Shown here one piece after another: positions 1-8,612 of a DNA stretch of 64,000 nt; the stretch's first letter is position 1, and each line of letters begins with the position of its first letter. The stretch spans positions 1-64,000 of the forward strand of contig CAVYFY010000004.1 of assembly GCA_963767835.1 (NCBI GenBank), written 5' to 3'. Both the position numbers and the translations under genes were made by a program. A model generated the notes under the pieces. The model did not search any database. It was given only the letters and a program-made list of their open reading frames with translations, and was not told where the DNA came from. Origin of the DNA: SIAQ01 sp963767835 (GTDB taxonomy: Bacteria > Planctomycetota > Planctomycetia > Gemmatales > Gemmataceae).

Positions 1-62
1 GTCGCGATCGACTCCGCTTGCGTTAGTCGGTTGCCACGCCACTGCAATACCGCCCGCCTCTC

Positions 63-419
63 CTACGGCATCGGCATCTTCATGTCTTGGAATTCCTTGC
101 CCGAATTTGTGTTCCAGACGCGCAAATGATTATCCTGCCCCAGCACCGTCAGGTAGAGACTATCGGGTGAAAAAACTGAGATTGGACGGCACGCCATTGA
201 GTCGCTGACGATCCTGTTTCTTCTCGATGTTCCAGATCCGGACGTTGCCGTTGTCGTTCTCGGCTTGCGCCAGCAGTTTCCCGTTCGGTGCTACTACCAC
301 CTCGGTAGGTAAGTCGGCGGGCGTCGAAAAGTTACTGATCAATTTGCGGTGGCGAGATCCAGGCGTTGCAGCGTCTCTTCCGGTCCGGATTTGACGAAGA
401 GCACTTTCGAATTCAGGTA
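63..419 (-). pseudogene. WD40-repeat protein, C-terminal remnant
   Basis: Read on the minus strand, three reading-frame segments join into one WD40-like C-terminus: a KVLFVKSGPEETLQRLDL segment, then NGNVRIWNIEKK, then NHLRVWNTNSGKEF ending at a TAG at 63-65. Two single-base frameshifts separate them, one near 345 and one in a T6 run near 172 where T5 would restore the frame. WD40 blades normally form protein-interaction propellers and are very common in planctomycetes. The 5' part is missing: similarity stops where the divergent ImmA gene and its AT-rich leader begin. It is a relic or a damaged gene end. Confidence in WD40 identity is good; in pseudogene status moderate, because frameshifts are frequent across this window. 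Confidence 0.6.
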
Positions 420-420
420 A

Positions 421-447
421 TATACATAATATACATAAATATACTAT
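421..447 (+). promoter_or_regulatory. AT-rich tandem 9-mer leader upstream of the ImmA-type gene
   Basis: Two perfect head-to-tail copies of TATACATAA (421-429, 430-438) are followed by a partial third copy, in an otherwise GC-rich region and directly before the ImmA/IrrE-type gene. It could be a promoter or an operator; the role is inferred only from position and composition. Confidence 0.3.
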
Positions 448-485
448 CAATGGGATGTTGCCGGAGATTGCCCGTGATTGACAAT

Positions 486-1271
486 ATGCCGCGCGAAGAC
501 ATGCTCGTCGTTATCGATCGGATGATCGAGGAACTCTTGGATGCCGCCAAGGTTGGCGAGCCGCCGGTGGATGTGATCGCCCTGGCGCAACGGCATCTCG
601 GCATGGCGGTGGTGCTCGATCAACGGCAACCACAGCGTGGCCGGGCCCAGCGGGCACTTGGCAAGAAGCAGATTTACCTCAAGCCGGAGCCACGTGAGGA
701 ACGCCATCAATGGACCGTTGCCCACGAAATCGGTGAGCATCTCAAGAGCGAATTGCTCGAACGACTCGGTATCGCCCCCAACGAAGCCCGAGCGATGGCG
801 GGCGAATCGCTGGCGAACCTGTTCGCCTATCGCTTGCTGGTGCCGACGCGCTGGTTTGCCGACGACGCGAAAGAACTGGAGTACGATTTGCTGGCCCTGA
901 AAAAGCGTTACACGACATCGAGCCACGAGGTGCTGGCCTGGCGCTTTCTTGATCTGCCGGCCCCGTGTGTGGTGACGATTCTCGACAACGATCGGATCTC
1001 GCGGCGCCGCTCGAACGCCTGGCCGACGAAGCGTGCGCTGTTGCCGGTGGAGGAGCGCTGTTGGCGTTACGTGACGGAGCATGGTAAGCCGAAGGTGGTA
1101 CGCGATGAGGAATGGACGATTACGGGCTGGCCGGTTCACGAGCTGGACTGGAAGCGCGAGATATTGCGAAGCGCTGCGCGATGCGGATTGATTCCGGTCA
1201 CGCCGCTTCTCGCGAACACTCCGTTTGATGGCAGAATCGGTTCAAACCGGGGCCGAAGTCGATTTCGATGA
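486..1271 (+). CDS. ImmA/IrrE-type metallo-endopeptidase
   Basis: The 261-residue protein carries the gluzincin-like motif HEIGEH (VAHEIGEHLK, about residue 80), the zinc-binding signature of the ImmA/IrrE/DUF955 peptidases. These usually cleave phage-type or stress repressors and often sit next to an HTH repressor; no such partner is adjacent here. The start at 486 (MPREDMLVVID) is chosen because homology-like sequence begins there; an in-frame ATG at 450 would add 12 residues. Neither has a good ribosome-binding site. The 3' end overlaps the convergent gene ending at 1198 by 74 bases. Family is confident; substrate unknown. Confidence 0.75.
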   Translation: MPREDMLVVIDRMIEELLDAAKVGEPPVDVIALAQRHLGMAVVLDQRQPQRGRAQRALGKKQIYLKPEPREERHQWTVAHEIGEHLKSELLERLGIAPNEARAMAGESLANLFAYRLLVPTRWFADDAKELEYDLLALKKRYTTSSHEVLAWRFLDLPAPCVVTILDNDRISRRRSNAWPTKRALLPVEERCWRYVTEHGKPKVVRDEEWTITGWPVHELDWKREILRSAARCGLIPVTPLLANTPFDGRIGSNRGRSRFR

Positions 1272-1515
1272 TATCGTCATCGTGAGCCGCGCCGAATTGC
1301 TGCCGCAGGGAATCGCGCACGCTGATCGCTTCATCGAGATCCTCGCGATGGACGACAAACACATCCCCGGGTGCTTCGACCAGGCTCGCCAGCGAATCGG
1401 CCAGATCGGGCCAATCCCACGAGCTATAGGGAGCGCCGGCAAACATCGCGTGCAGGAATTCGCCGAAGCGCTGGCCGACTTGAAGCCGCGAGGGAAGCAC
1501 GTAGAAGGTGGCCAT
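1198..1515 (-). CDS. Conserved hypothetical protein, 105 aa
   Basis: The frame opens with MATFYVLPSRLQVG, and an AAGGA ribosome-binding site lies just upstream (minus strand of about 1520-1530), which fixes this start over longer upstream options. The protein is acidic in its second half (HREDLDEAIS, HDDDIIEIDFGPG). There is no signal peptide or membrane segment, so it is probably cytosolic. I recall similar short proteins from Gemmata-type genomes but no function. It converges on and overlaps the ImmA-type gene. No function is proposed. Confidence 0.6.
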   Translation of the reverse strand: MATFYVLPSRLQVGQRFGEFLHAMFAGAPYSSWDWPDLADSLASLVEAPGDVFVVHREDLDEAISVRDSLRQQFGAAHDDDIIEIDFGPGLNRFCHQTECSREAA

Positions 1516-1663
1516 GAGCGGAATCCTTTCGCAAGATGACACTCCCGTACCTTGCATCGACCATGGCCGCCCGCGCTTTGGAGCACGCGAAGGGATTTGG
1601 CCGCGACCGCAGATTGGCTGAGCCACACGACTGGCACAGGCGGCACAGATTCACACCGAAAGC

Positions 1664-1751
1664 GGGCGAGCGTCAGGGCGTAAGCCCGACGTGTGTGGCG
1701 TCCAGTGGATTCTCCGCTTCACACGTCGGGCTTACGCCGCGACGCTCGCCG
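1664..1751. repeat. 88-bp palindromic repeat between genes
   Basis: Left arm 1664-1695 and right arm 1720-1751 are near-perfect reverse complements around a 24-base loop; the core is GTAAGCCCGACGTGTG. Transcribed, it would form a long hairpin just upstream of tadA. Nothing in it codes. It looks like a dispersed REP-like repeat rather than a terminator, since no T tract follows. Confidence 0.75.
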
Positions 1752-1761
1752 GGTATCTCCC

Positions 1762-2284
1762 ATGAACATTGATCCCGACTGGTCCCCCTTCGATTTGCCG
1801 CTCAGCGATCTGCGGCATCCGTTTCATGTCGAGCACATGCGGATGGCGCTCGATGAAGCGGAAGCCGCAGCTGAGGAGGACGAGGTGCCGATCGGCTGCG
1901 TGATCGTGTCGAGGGAACGCGGCGTCATTGCCCGGGCTCACAACCAGCGCGAGATGCTGAAGGATCCGACCGCTCATGCCGAGATGATTGCGATCACGCA
2001 GGCGTCGGCGTCCTTGCAATCGTGGCGGCTGGAGAATTGCATCCTCTACGTCACGCTCGAACCTTGCCCCGATGTGCGCCGGCGCGATCGTGCTGGCCCG
2101 GTTGCCGATGGTTGTCTACGGGGCGGCCGATCCGAAGGCGGGGGCGTGTGATACGCTCTATCACATCACGCACGATCCACGGCTCAATCACCGCGCCCAG
2201 GTGGTCGGGGGCGTTTTGAGCGATGATTGCGCGGCGATCTTATCGGAATTCTTCGCGGCCAAACGCAAGCTCGGCAAAGGCTGA
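1762..2284 (+). CDS. tadA: tRNA adenosine(34) deaminase TadA, frameshifted
   Basis: The deaminase fold is clear: HAE (TAHAEMIAI), then LEPCP and, in the next frame, MCAGAIVLARLP, which together make the PCxxC zinc motif, followed by the TadA-typical DPKAGACDTLYH. TadA converts A34 to inosine in tRNA-Arg(ACG). The frame breaks exactly inside PCxxC, at a CCCC run around 2072-2075; one C fewer restores TGC-CCG-ATG-TGC. Because TadA is normally essential, a sequence error is more likely than real loss. The rejoined protein is about 173 residues, normal for the family. The start is MNIDPDWSPF just after the palindrome; MRMALDEAEA at 1839 is an alternative. Confidence 0.85.
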
Positions 2285-2389
2285 AGGGGCGGGTTGCAAC
2301 GATTTTGCCGCCGCCGACAATCGTGCGGGCTGCCAAAAATCTCGCAATGGCGCTTCAATGGCGGCGGTGCGTCGTGATAAAATGGATAC

Positions 2390-3952
2390 ATGAAAAAGAC
2401 ACTGCTCGCGATGTCGTTGCTGTTGGGGGTGATGACGCAGGCGTTTTCGCAAGCGCCATACAAGATTCACACCTCGCCGAAGTTGCCGGCCCGCGATGCG
2501 CTGCAGCGTATGAATCTCGTCATGGCCTGGACCGCCCGGGTCAGCGTGGACGGCGATCGCGATGGCATCTTCAGCGTGCAGATCATTCCAGGCAAGACGA
2601 ATCAGCTGGTCGTGCAAACCTTCAAGGGAGCGGTTTACCTCTACGATGCCAACACGGGCGATCTGGCGTGGAAGACCACGGTCGGCGTTCCGTATTGGGA
2701 GCCGCAACCCGCTGGGTTCAATACGCAGTCGATCTTTGTGACGCGGCGAAACGTTCTGTATGTCCTCAATCGCGCCAATGGCACGCAGCGTGTTTTTACC
2801 TACAACGAAAGCCTCAAGCAGGCGGAGTTCGGCTACGAGTTGAGCTTCACGCCGAGCGCGACCCTGGTTGCCGACGAGGATTTCCTTTACGTGCCGATGG
2901 GGGACCGCCTGCACGCTATTTACATCCCCGACTTCCTGGCAATCGAAAAGGCACGCAGGTCGCTGGCATTGCGGAAGGACGACAAGGACAGGCCCCTCGA
3001 AGAAAAAAAGAACCTGATGCAAGAGAATCTCGTGCCGACTGGGCCCGATTCGCCGCAGCCGGTCTTCTTCTTCGGCTACCGATTCGCCGACCAGATCATG
3101 ACTTCACCTCCGTTGATCTATGGCGACCAGATCAGCATGCTGACCACCGACGGAACACTTACCTCGGTTGACCGTTTCGCGAAAGGCCCGCGCAAGGAAA
3201 TCTTCGAATTCCAGGCACACGGCAAAGTGCTTGGCGGCGCGGGGCAATACAACGAGATCGCTTACATTGGCTCCAGCGACTTCAACCTGTACGCCGTCAA
3301 CATGAATGGCGGCAAAATCGGCTGGCGATTTGTCAGCGGTGCGCCGATCCTGCGCAAGCCGGATGTGAACGACAACGCCATCTTTATCGCGCCGGAGAAA
3401 GTCGGCCTAGTTCGCCTCGATCGTTCCACCGGCAGGGAGATATGGACCAACCGCGAGACCGTGCGATTTCTGGCTGCCAATTCGAGCAACGTCTACGCGC
3501 TGGATCGGCTTGGCAGATTTTACGTCCTTGACGCCCGTCGCGGCACCGCCCTGGCCAAGTACGACCTTTCCGAATGGACCATTGCGATGCCCAATGAGTG
3601 GACCGACCGCGTCTATCTTGCCGCCAACGATGGACGAATCCTCTGCCTGCGCCATCGTGATCTCGCCATGCCGCTCGTAATGAAAACCGAGGAAGCGCCG
3701 AAGAAGGAGGAGCCGGTCGAAAAGAAGAAGAAAAAGAAAGTGGACGAGAAAAAAGACGACGACAAAAAAGACGACGACAAGAAGAAGGACGACGAGAAGA
3801 AGGACGACAAGGAAAAACAAGCCGCCGCCAGATTTGAAGATGCGCAGGCTGAGTCCACGTGGGGACAGGCTTTCCAGCCTGTCCGCGTCAGGTTGGACAG
3901 GCTGGAAAACCTGCCCCCACGAGACGAGCGCCGCACCTGGGCTAGCCTATGA
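2390..3952 (+). CDS. Secreted PQQ-type beta-propeller protein
   Basis: A signal peptide (MKKTLLAMSLLLGVM... cut after AFSQ) leads into repeated PQQ-like blades: LYDANTGDLAWKT, LYAVNMNGGKIGWRF, VRLDRSTGREIWTN, YVLDARRGTALAKYD. Such propellers resemble BamB or quinoprotein folds; no cofactor-binding residues are evident, so a structural or binding role is likelier than catalysis. Residues about 435-480 are almost pure K/D/E, a charged tail. The last 35 residues are encoded by an inserted palindrome (3858-3921). The stop TGA overlaps the ATG of the ABC permease gene (ATGA at 3949), so the two are translationally coupled. 520 residues. Confidence 0.75.
   Translation: MKKTLLAMSLLLGVMTQAFSQAPYKIHTSPKLPARDALQRMNLVMAWTARVSVDGDRDGIFSVQIIPGKTNQLVVQTFKGAVYLYDANTGDLAWKTTVGVPYWEPQPAGFNTQSIFVTRRNVLYVLNRANGTQRVFTYNESLKQAEFGYELSFTPSATLVADEDFLYVPMGDRLHAIYIPDFLAIEKARRSLALRKDDKDRPLEEKKNLMQENLVPTGPDSPQPVFFFGYRFADQIMTSPPLIYGDQISMLTTDGTLTSVDRFAKGPRKEIFEFQAHGKVLGGAGQYNEIAYIGSSDFNLYAVNMNGGKIGWRFVSGAPILRKPDVNDNAIFIAPEKVGLVRLDRSTGREIWTNRETVRFLAANSSNVYALDRLGRFYVLDARRGTALAKYDLSEWTIAMPNEWTDRVYLAANDGRILCLRHRDLAMPLVMKTEEAPKKEEPVEKKKKKKVDEKKDDDKKDDDKKKDDEKKDDKEKQAAARFEDAQAESTWGQAFQPVRVRLDRLENLPPRDERRTWASL
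3858..3921. repeat. In-frame palindromic repeat at the 3' end of the PQQ-propeller gene
   Basis: Arms 3858-3884 and 3895-3921 match as reverse complements at about 25 of 27 positions (core ACAGGCTTTCCAGCCTGTCC). It is translated as WGQAFQPVRVRLDRLENLPP, unrelated to the charged tail before it. This looks like an intergenic-type palindrome that has been taken into the reading frame. Confidence 0.8.
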
Positions 3953-5584
3953 CCGGCTGCCGAATTCTTTTTTCCATCGGACTGCTGGCGTTTGTGCTCG
4001 CGCCGCTCGTGATGCCGTTCTGCGAGCTAACGGCGCCTGCGGTGTGGCAGTGGAGCGCCGACGATGCGCAACGCCTCTGGCAATTGAGCCTCAACACGTT
4101 CGCCTTGACGGCGGGGACCGTCGCTGCCGCGCTGCCGATCGGCGTCGCGCTCGCGGTTCTTCTGTTTCGCACCTCATTTATCGGCCGGCGAGTTCTGCTA
4201 TTTTCGCTGGGCATCCTGCTATTCATTCCCCTTCCCGTGCTGGTTTCGAGCTGGCAGGGCTTTTTCGGGCCGGAGGGTTTTCTGCCATCGGGTTTCTGGC
4301 GCAACGCGGAGGGCCGCCCCTGGGTCTCGGGACTTGGGGCCGCGATCTGGATTCACAGCATGGCCGCGGTTCCATGGGTCGTGCTCATCGTCGGCGTCGG
4401 CTTGACGTGGGTGGAGCCGGACCTGGAGGACGAAGCGGCGCAGAGCGTCGGGCCGTGGCGCGTGTTGCTATTGGTGACGTTGCCACGCGTGTGCGCCAGC
4501 ATCCTGGTGGCGGGATTGTTCGTTGCCTTGCAGACGGCCGCGGAAGTCAGCGTCACCGAGATGATGCAGGTTTCGACCCTGGCGGAGGAATCGCGAGCGC
4601 AGTTCGAGCGCGGCGACGGCAGCGGGCTGGCGCGGACGCTCGTGATTTCGTTGCCGGGCCTGTTGCTCGTGTGGGGGACGGTGACGCTGCTGGCATCGCG
4701 GTTGGAGCGAGTGTTGCCGCCGCTGGCGCCGTCGGCGCGCGGGCACCGTGCGCTGGAACTGGGCCCGGCCTGGCTACGATTGGTGGTCTGTTTGATGCTG
4801 CTGATCGCACTGGCGGCGCCGTTGGCCAGCTTGATCTGGAAGCTCGGAATCGCCGGCATTCCGCCGCACTGGGATACGGCGACGGTCCGGCGATTTCTGC
4901 ACGCGGAAGCGCTCGTCAATGGCGGCACCATCCTGCAATCGATGGGCACCGCGCTCGTGGGCGGTGCGCTGATCGCTGCATGCGCGCTCGTCGGTTGCTG
5001 GCTGGCGCGCGAATCGCGCTGGTTTCGCTGGCTTCTCTTGGGCCTCGCGATCTGGGCATGGGTGATGCCCGCGTCGGTTGTCGGCATCGGGTTGAAAGAA
5101 CTGATTCAGGACATCGTAGAAGCCTGGCCGACGGGTCCATTGGCCGACTGGCTCTATTTTGCACCGTCGCCGCTGCCGGTGATGTGGCGCAGGCACTACG
5201 GGTGCTGCCGATCGCCGTCGTCTTTCTATGGCCGGTGGTGCGCATCATTCCACGCGAGCTGTTTGAAGAAGCGCGGCTCGGGGCGCTGGCGCATTCAGCG
5301 AATTCGTGCACGTGGTTTGGCCAATGAGCTGGCGTGCGGCGGGATTGACGGCGCTGGCATGTAGCGCACTCTGCCTGGCCGAGCTTGCCGCCAGCGGCCG
5401 CGTCGAGACCGCAGGCTGGAAAATGTTCATGGGCGTGCTATTTGAACGCATGCACCGCGGCGCCGATAACACCGTGGCGGCATTGTGCTTACTGCTGCTG
5501 GGCGCGATTGTTGGACTGGCGGCGATCGGGGCGGCGATTGCGGGAGCGCGGGCGTTGGTGAGATATTTGGTCCGCGACAGATGA
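3949..5584 (+). CDS. Iron(III)-type ABC transporter permease (fused double domain), two frameshifts
   Basis: About 544 residues when rejoined, with roughly ten hydrophobic helices in two halves, as in FbpB/ThiP permeases that carry two BPD_transp_1 domains in one chain. The first EAA loop is visible (DEAAQSVGPW...TLPRV), the second near EEARLGALA. The frame breaks near 5190 and again near 5285; the middle segment reads ALRVLPIAVVFLWPVVRIIP and the last begins FVHVVWPMSWRAAGL. Both breaks are single-base. The gene is coupled to the upstream propeller gene. No ATPase gene is adjacent; a matching solute-binding lipoprotein lies at 10951. The iron substrate is inferred from family resemblance only. 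Confidence 0.75.
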
Positions 5585-5598
5585 CCGATCATTTTCAA

Positions 5599-5706
5599 CG
5601 TCGAAGTGCGCTTGGCGGTTTTGCGCACCTTGAAGAGCCGAACCGCCGAATCAATTAGCGCCTGGCAGGGGATAGAGTGCGCGAAACCGTCAAGCGAGCT
5701 TCGACG
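5599..5706. repeat. 108-bp inverted-repeat element, copy 1
   Basis: Left arm 5599-5628 and right arm 5677-5706 are imperfect reverse complements (core of the right arm GCGAAACCGTCAAGCGAGCTT). A second copy with almost the same arms lies at 61551-61656, so this is a dispersed element about 106-108 bp long with a variable centre. It sits between convergent gene ends and codes for nothing recognisable. Confidence 0.75.
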
Positions 5707-5735
5707 CTGCCTGCACGCGATTTCACGTCATCAAA

Positions 5736-6818
5736 CTATTGCCCCACCACGAATTCCGCCAACGGCAGCGGGATCGCATCGCCGGTTTCGGCGCTGCGGG
5801 CAACCGCTTCTGTGAATTCCATGTACGCCACGCCAGCCTCGAATGTTGTGAATTCAATTGCCCTGCCCTGCCGAATCGCGGCGATGAAGTCGGCTTCCAC
5901 GGTCCAGGCACGGGCTTGTTCCGCGGGAATCGGGATTTCTTCGAGATCGGCGAGGCGTGCCGCGGATGCGCCCGTGCGCCGGCTCGCTCCGCGGATGCGG
6001 TCGGTTAACAGATCGTAGCTGAGCACGCCGTCGCTACCGAACAGATGAATGCTCGCATTTTGGCCGAACGGCGTAGCGCTGCTGAAATGATAGCTGGCGC
6101 GGGCGCCGTTGGCGAGGACGGCCAGCACCTGCACGCTGTCGGGGGTGCCGACGGGCCGGCGCACGCCACTCTGCGGATCGATGCGCGTGGCGACATGGGC
6201 GTGCACTTGCGCTTGAACCAAGATCGGTGGCGGGACCCAGCGCAGCAGCGTCTCGTGGAGGATGCCGAGCGTCAGCATGTTATAGCCGGACAAAACCGCG
6301 TCCTGCCGCCAGGACAGCGGCGCCTCGGCATCGGCCAACGCGGCGTTGAAGTTGCAAACGTGAACCTCGCGCATTTCGCCGAGATTGCCCGACACGATCC
6401 ATTGCTTGACGACGTCATGCCCCTTGAGGCCGAACGGGCTCGGCACGACCTGCGTCACAAGCGGCGCATGTTCTCGCGCCGCCTTAAGCATGCGATGGGC
6501 CTCGGCCGCGTTCATACTGAGGCGGGCCTCGGTCAGCACATGTTTGCCTGCTTGCAATGCCGCCAGCGTGATTGGGCAGTGCAGATATGGCCAGGTGCCG
6601 ATGACGACAGCATCGAGTTCGGGGTCCGCGACGACCTGCTCCCATTGCGAAAAGGCCCGGGGAATGTTGAATTCGCGTAGCGCCGCCTGCGTCGATTCCG
6701 TCCGGCGATTGCAAACGGCAGCAATCTCAACATTTTCGACGCTCCGCAAGCCGGGAATATGGCGCAAGCGCGTGTTGGCGCCGGCGCCGATCAGACCGAT
6801 GCGAAGGGGTTTCGTCAT
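5736..6818 (-). CDS. Gfo/Idh/MocA family oxidoreductase
   Basis: The 360-residue protein starts MTKPLRIGLIGAGANTR, an N-terminal Rossmann NAD(P)-binding glycine motif (GLIGAGxN), and continues with the family-typical VIGTWPYLHCPIT and LQAGKHVLTEARL segment, where the usual catalytic EKP is replaced by EAR. Members oxidise or reduce sugars and inositols with NAD(P). There is no signal peptide when started here. The start ATG overlaps the stop of the upstream membrane-protein gene (CAATGA), so the two are coupled. The substrate cannot be told, and the changed EKP residue makes classical dehydrogenase chemistry uncertain. Confidence 0.8.
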   Translation of the reverse strand: MTKPLRIGLIGAGANTRLRHIPGLRSVENVEIAAVCNRRTESTQAALREFNIPRAFSQWEQVVADPELDAVVIGTWPYLHCPITLAALQAGKHVLTEARLSMNAAEAHRMLKAAREHAPLVTQVVPSPFGLKGHDVVKQWIVSGNLGEMREVHVCNFNAALADAEAPLSWRQDAVLSGYNMLTLGILHETLLRWVPPPILVQAQVHAHVATRIDPQSGVRRPVGTPDSVQVLAVLANGARASYHFSSATPFGQNASIHLFGSDGVLSYDLLTDRIRGASRRTGASAARLADLEEIPIPAEQARAWTVEADFIAAIRQGRAIEFTTFEAGVAYMEFTEAVARSAETGDAIPLPLAEFVVGQ

Positions 6819-7219
6819 TGCAAATTCCCTGGCTTTGGCGCCACATCGGACGGCGCGTTTATCGAAGCGTCTGATCTTCGTCCAGCGATGCGCTTCATGA
6901 ACGAAAGGAACTTCATACCGCCAACGGCTGTAGCGGCACCGAGCAGAGCGCCAAGCAACGCGGCAAGTATTTCTCCCCATGTGAATGCAATAGCCGTCAA
7001 GAGCAGGACCTGCTCTGGCTCCGGCGTGTGTTCCGGCGCGTCGAGCAATCCAAGTCCAAACCCCTTCCCACCGGGTCGGCCGCACACGACTCCCAAGAAC
7101 AGTACCACATACCCAATCCAATAAACAAAGAGCAGAAAACAAACCAGGACCGTCCACACCGCAACGCCGACGAGCAGACCGACGATTGAGGACACTCCCG
7201 TGGCAAGAAACTTCTTCAC
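6815..7219 (-). CDS. Small integral membrane protein, hypothetical
   Basis: The GTG start at 7219 is chosen because GGAGG lies at 7227-7231 with a 7-base spacer. A longer frame would start at 7258, but that ATG lies inside the adjacent insertion sequence and so cannot be ancestral. The 134-residue product has two to three strong hydrophobic segments (VSSIVGLLVGVAVWTVLVCF, IGYVVLFLGVV, and an ALLGALLGAATAVGG stretch) and a basic tail after MKFLSFMKR. It is translationally coupled to the downstream oxidoreductase. No family recognised. Confidence 0.6.
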   Translation of the reverse strand: MKKFLATGVSSIVGLLVGVAVWTVLVCFLLFVYWIGYVVLFLGVVCGRPGGKGFGLGLLDAPEHTPEPEQVLLLTAIAFTWGEILAALLGALLGAATAVGGMKFLSFMKRIAGRRSDASINAPSDVAPKPGNLQ

Positions 7220-7241
7220 GCCAGCGCCTCCGGTTTCAACT

Positions 7242-7250
7242 GATGTTCTA
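7242..7250. repeat. Target-site duplication, left copy
   Basis: GATGTTCTA directly abuts the left terminal repeat of the insertion sequence and recurs exactly at 8971-8979 on its other side. Confidence 0.9.
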
Positions 7251-7271
7251 GGGCCCATGGCCCAAATGCGG

Positions 7272-8612
7272 CTACGCAGCTGCGGCGTAACAAGGTTTCT
7301 GTGAATGAGGTTGCGGCTTGGGTGGCAGGATCGCGATGCCCGCCTTCAATTCCGCAACCATGTTCGGCGATTGCCATTCCCAATTCAGTCGGCGATCATG
7401 CGCCAAACTCACCGTCATCTTTGCAAACACTTCTTTCCACCGACGACTCAGCACCAAACCACGCAACACCAGCATGGCCTCCGCGTTTGCTTCTTTCCAA
7501 AAAATGCTGTTCCCCTTCATCCGCAGGTTGATCACCCGACGCACCGCGCTTTCGATCGCACCGCTGCCCAGCGGCAACTTGCGCCGACGGAACCGCGCGT
7601 AAGCCAGATGGCCTTCTTCGCCGTGTCGCTCCAAATAGCTGATCGCCGTCAACACCGCCGATTCGTCGGACAACTCGGCAAGCACGAGCAGCTTGTACAA
7701 CTCATTGACCACTTGCTGCCAACGGCCTTGCTTCAACCATTTCCGCAGCTTCTTGAACACACGCTTGCGCTCGGCATCCTTCAGCAGCGGTTCCAAGGCC
7801 AGACTGATATGATGCACCGCGTGGCACCAATCCAAGCCCAATGAAACTTGCGCCTCACGCAAGCCCAGACGCTTGATCACCCACTCCAGACGATCCCAAA
7901 TCCACGGCGCCCCGTCCGCTCGGAACGCCACCACCTCGGCTTGCGTCGCTCCCAACTGGTGCAACCGCATGGCCAACACTTCCATGATTTCGTCCGGCCC
8001 CTGAAAGCTGCCGTCGATGATCGGCTTGGTTCCCTTCTTCATGCGGCCTTGCTCGTCCATCTCAAACACGATGACCAGCTTCGGCTCACGCCACTCGGTC
8101 TTATAGCGTCGTTTCTGCGTTTTCGCTTTCCCTGGGCCCTTCTGCTTGCGTGTCGTCTTACGCAATTTCGTGCGGCCGCCGTCGATCATGGCTCCGATCC
8201 GTTTGCCAGGCCCAGCACTCGCGGCCAACTTCCCTTCCCGATAGAGTTCCAATTCCCGGCGTCGATAGGTCAAGGCTGCTTGACCGGCGTGTTGACCGAT
8301 GCCATGCACTTCCTTGATGTTCAGGTGCAGACCGCGTTCCGCCAGTTCTTCACGCACGGTTTCATACGAGGGCAACAACGCGCTCAGGCGACCGATTTCA
8401 CGTACCAAGGCCGGGCTTTTGCCTTCTTGAATGCCCAGCACGCCCAACTCCGGATACAACCCAGAGCCTTTTTTGCCTCGTCCTTTGCCGGTGCGTAGTG
8501 CCGGGCTAAAATACAGCGTCGTCACATAGATCATTAAGCCGCCCAACAAACGCACGCCACGTGAACGCATTTGTCCACGCCGAAATTTCCGCGGCGTTTC
8601 AACGGGGATCAC
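7272..8612 (-). CDS. Transposase, catalytic frame
   Basis: The DDE triad can be placed at MIDGGRTKL (first D), FRADGAPWIWDR (second D) and LGSGAIESAVRR (E). The last segment, with the following INLRMKGNSIFW, is a hallmark of this transposase type. The first codon of the open frame, GTG at 8612, overlaps the TGA of the upstream frame, so it could start by re-initiation or, more likely, be reached by -1 slippage on the A8G run to give a fusion of about 530 residues. The frame is intact with no internal stop, so the element may be active. Confidence 0.85.
   Translation of the reverse strand: MIPVETPRKFRRGQMRSRGVRLLGGLMIYVTTLYFSPALRTGKGRGKKGSGLYPELGVLGIQEGKSPALVREIGRLSALLPSYETVREELAERGLHLNIKEVHGIGQHAGQAALTYRRRELELYREGKLAASAGPGKRIGAMIDGGRTKLRKTTRKQKGPGKAKTQKRRYKTEWREPKLVIVFEMDEQGRMKKGTKPIIDGSFQGPDEIMEVLAMRLHQLGATQAEVVAFRADGAPWIWDRLEWVIKRLGLREAQVSLGLDWCHAVHHISLALEPLLKDAERKRVFKKLRKWLKQGRWQQVVNELYKLLVLAELSDESAVLTAISYLERHGEEGHLAYARFRRRKLPLGSGAIESAVRRVINLRMKGNSIFWKEANAEAMLVLRGLVLSRRWKEVFAKMTVSLAHDRRLNWEWQSPNMVAELKAGIAILPPKPQPHSQKPCYAAAA

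Noticed and set aside
1225..1539. Plus-strand frame opposite the 105-aa hypothetical protein
   Set aside because: The minus-strand frame has the ribosome site and a protein-like start; the plus frame does not.
3407..3820. A hydrophobic minus-strand frame that looks like a membrane protein
   Set aside because: It arises because the Lys/Asp-coding run of the propeller protein reads as Phe/Val/Leu on the other strand.
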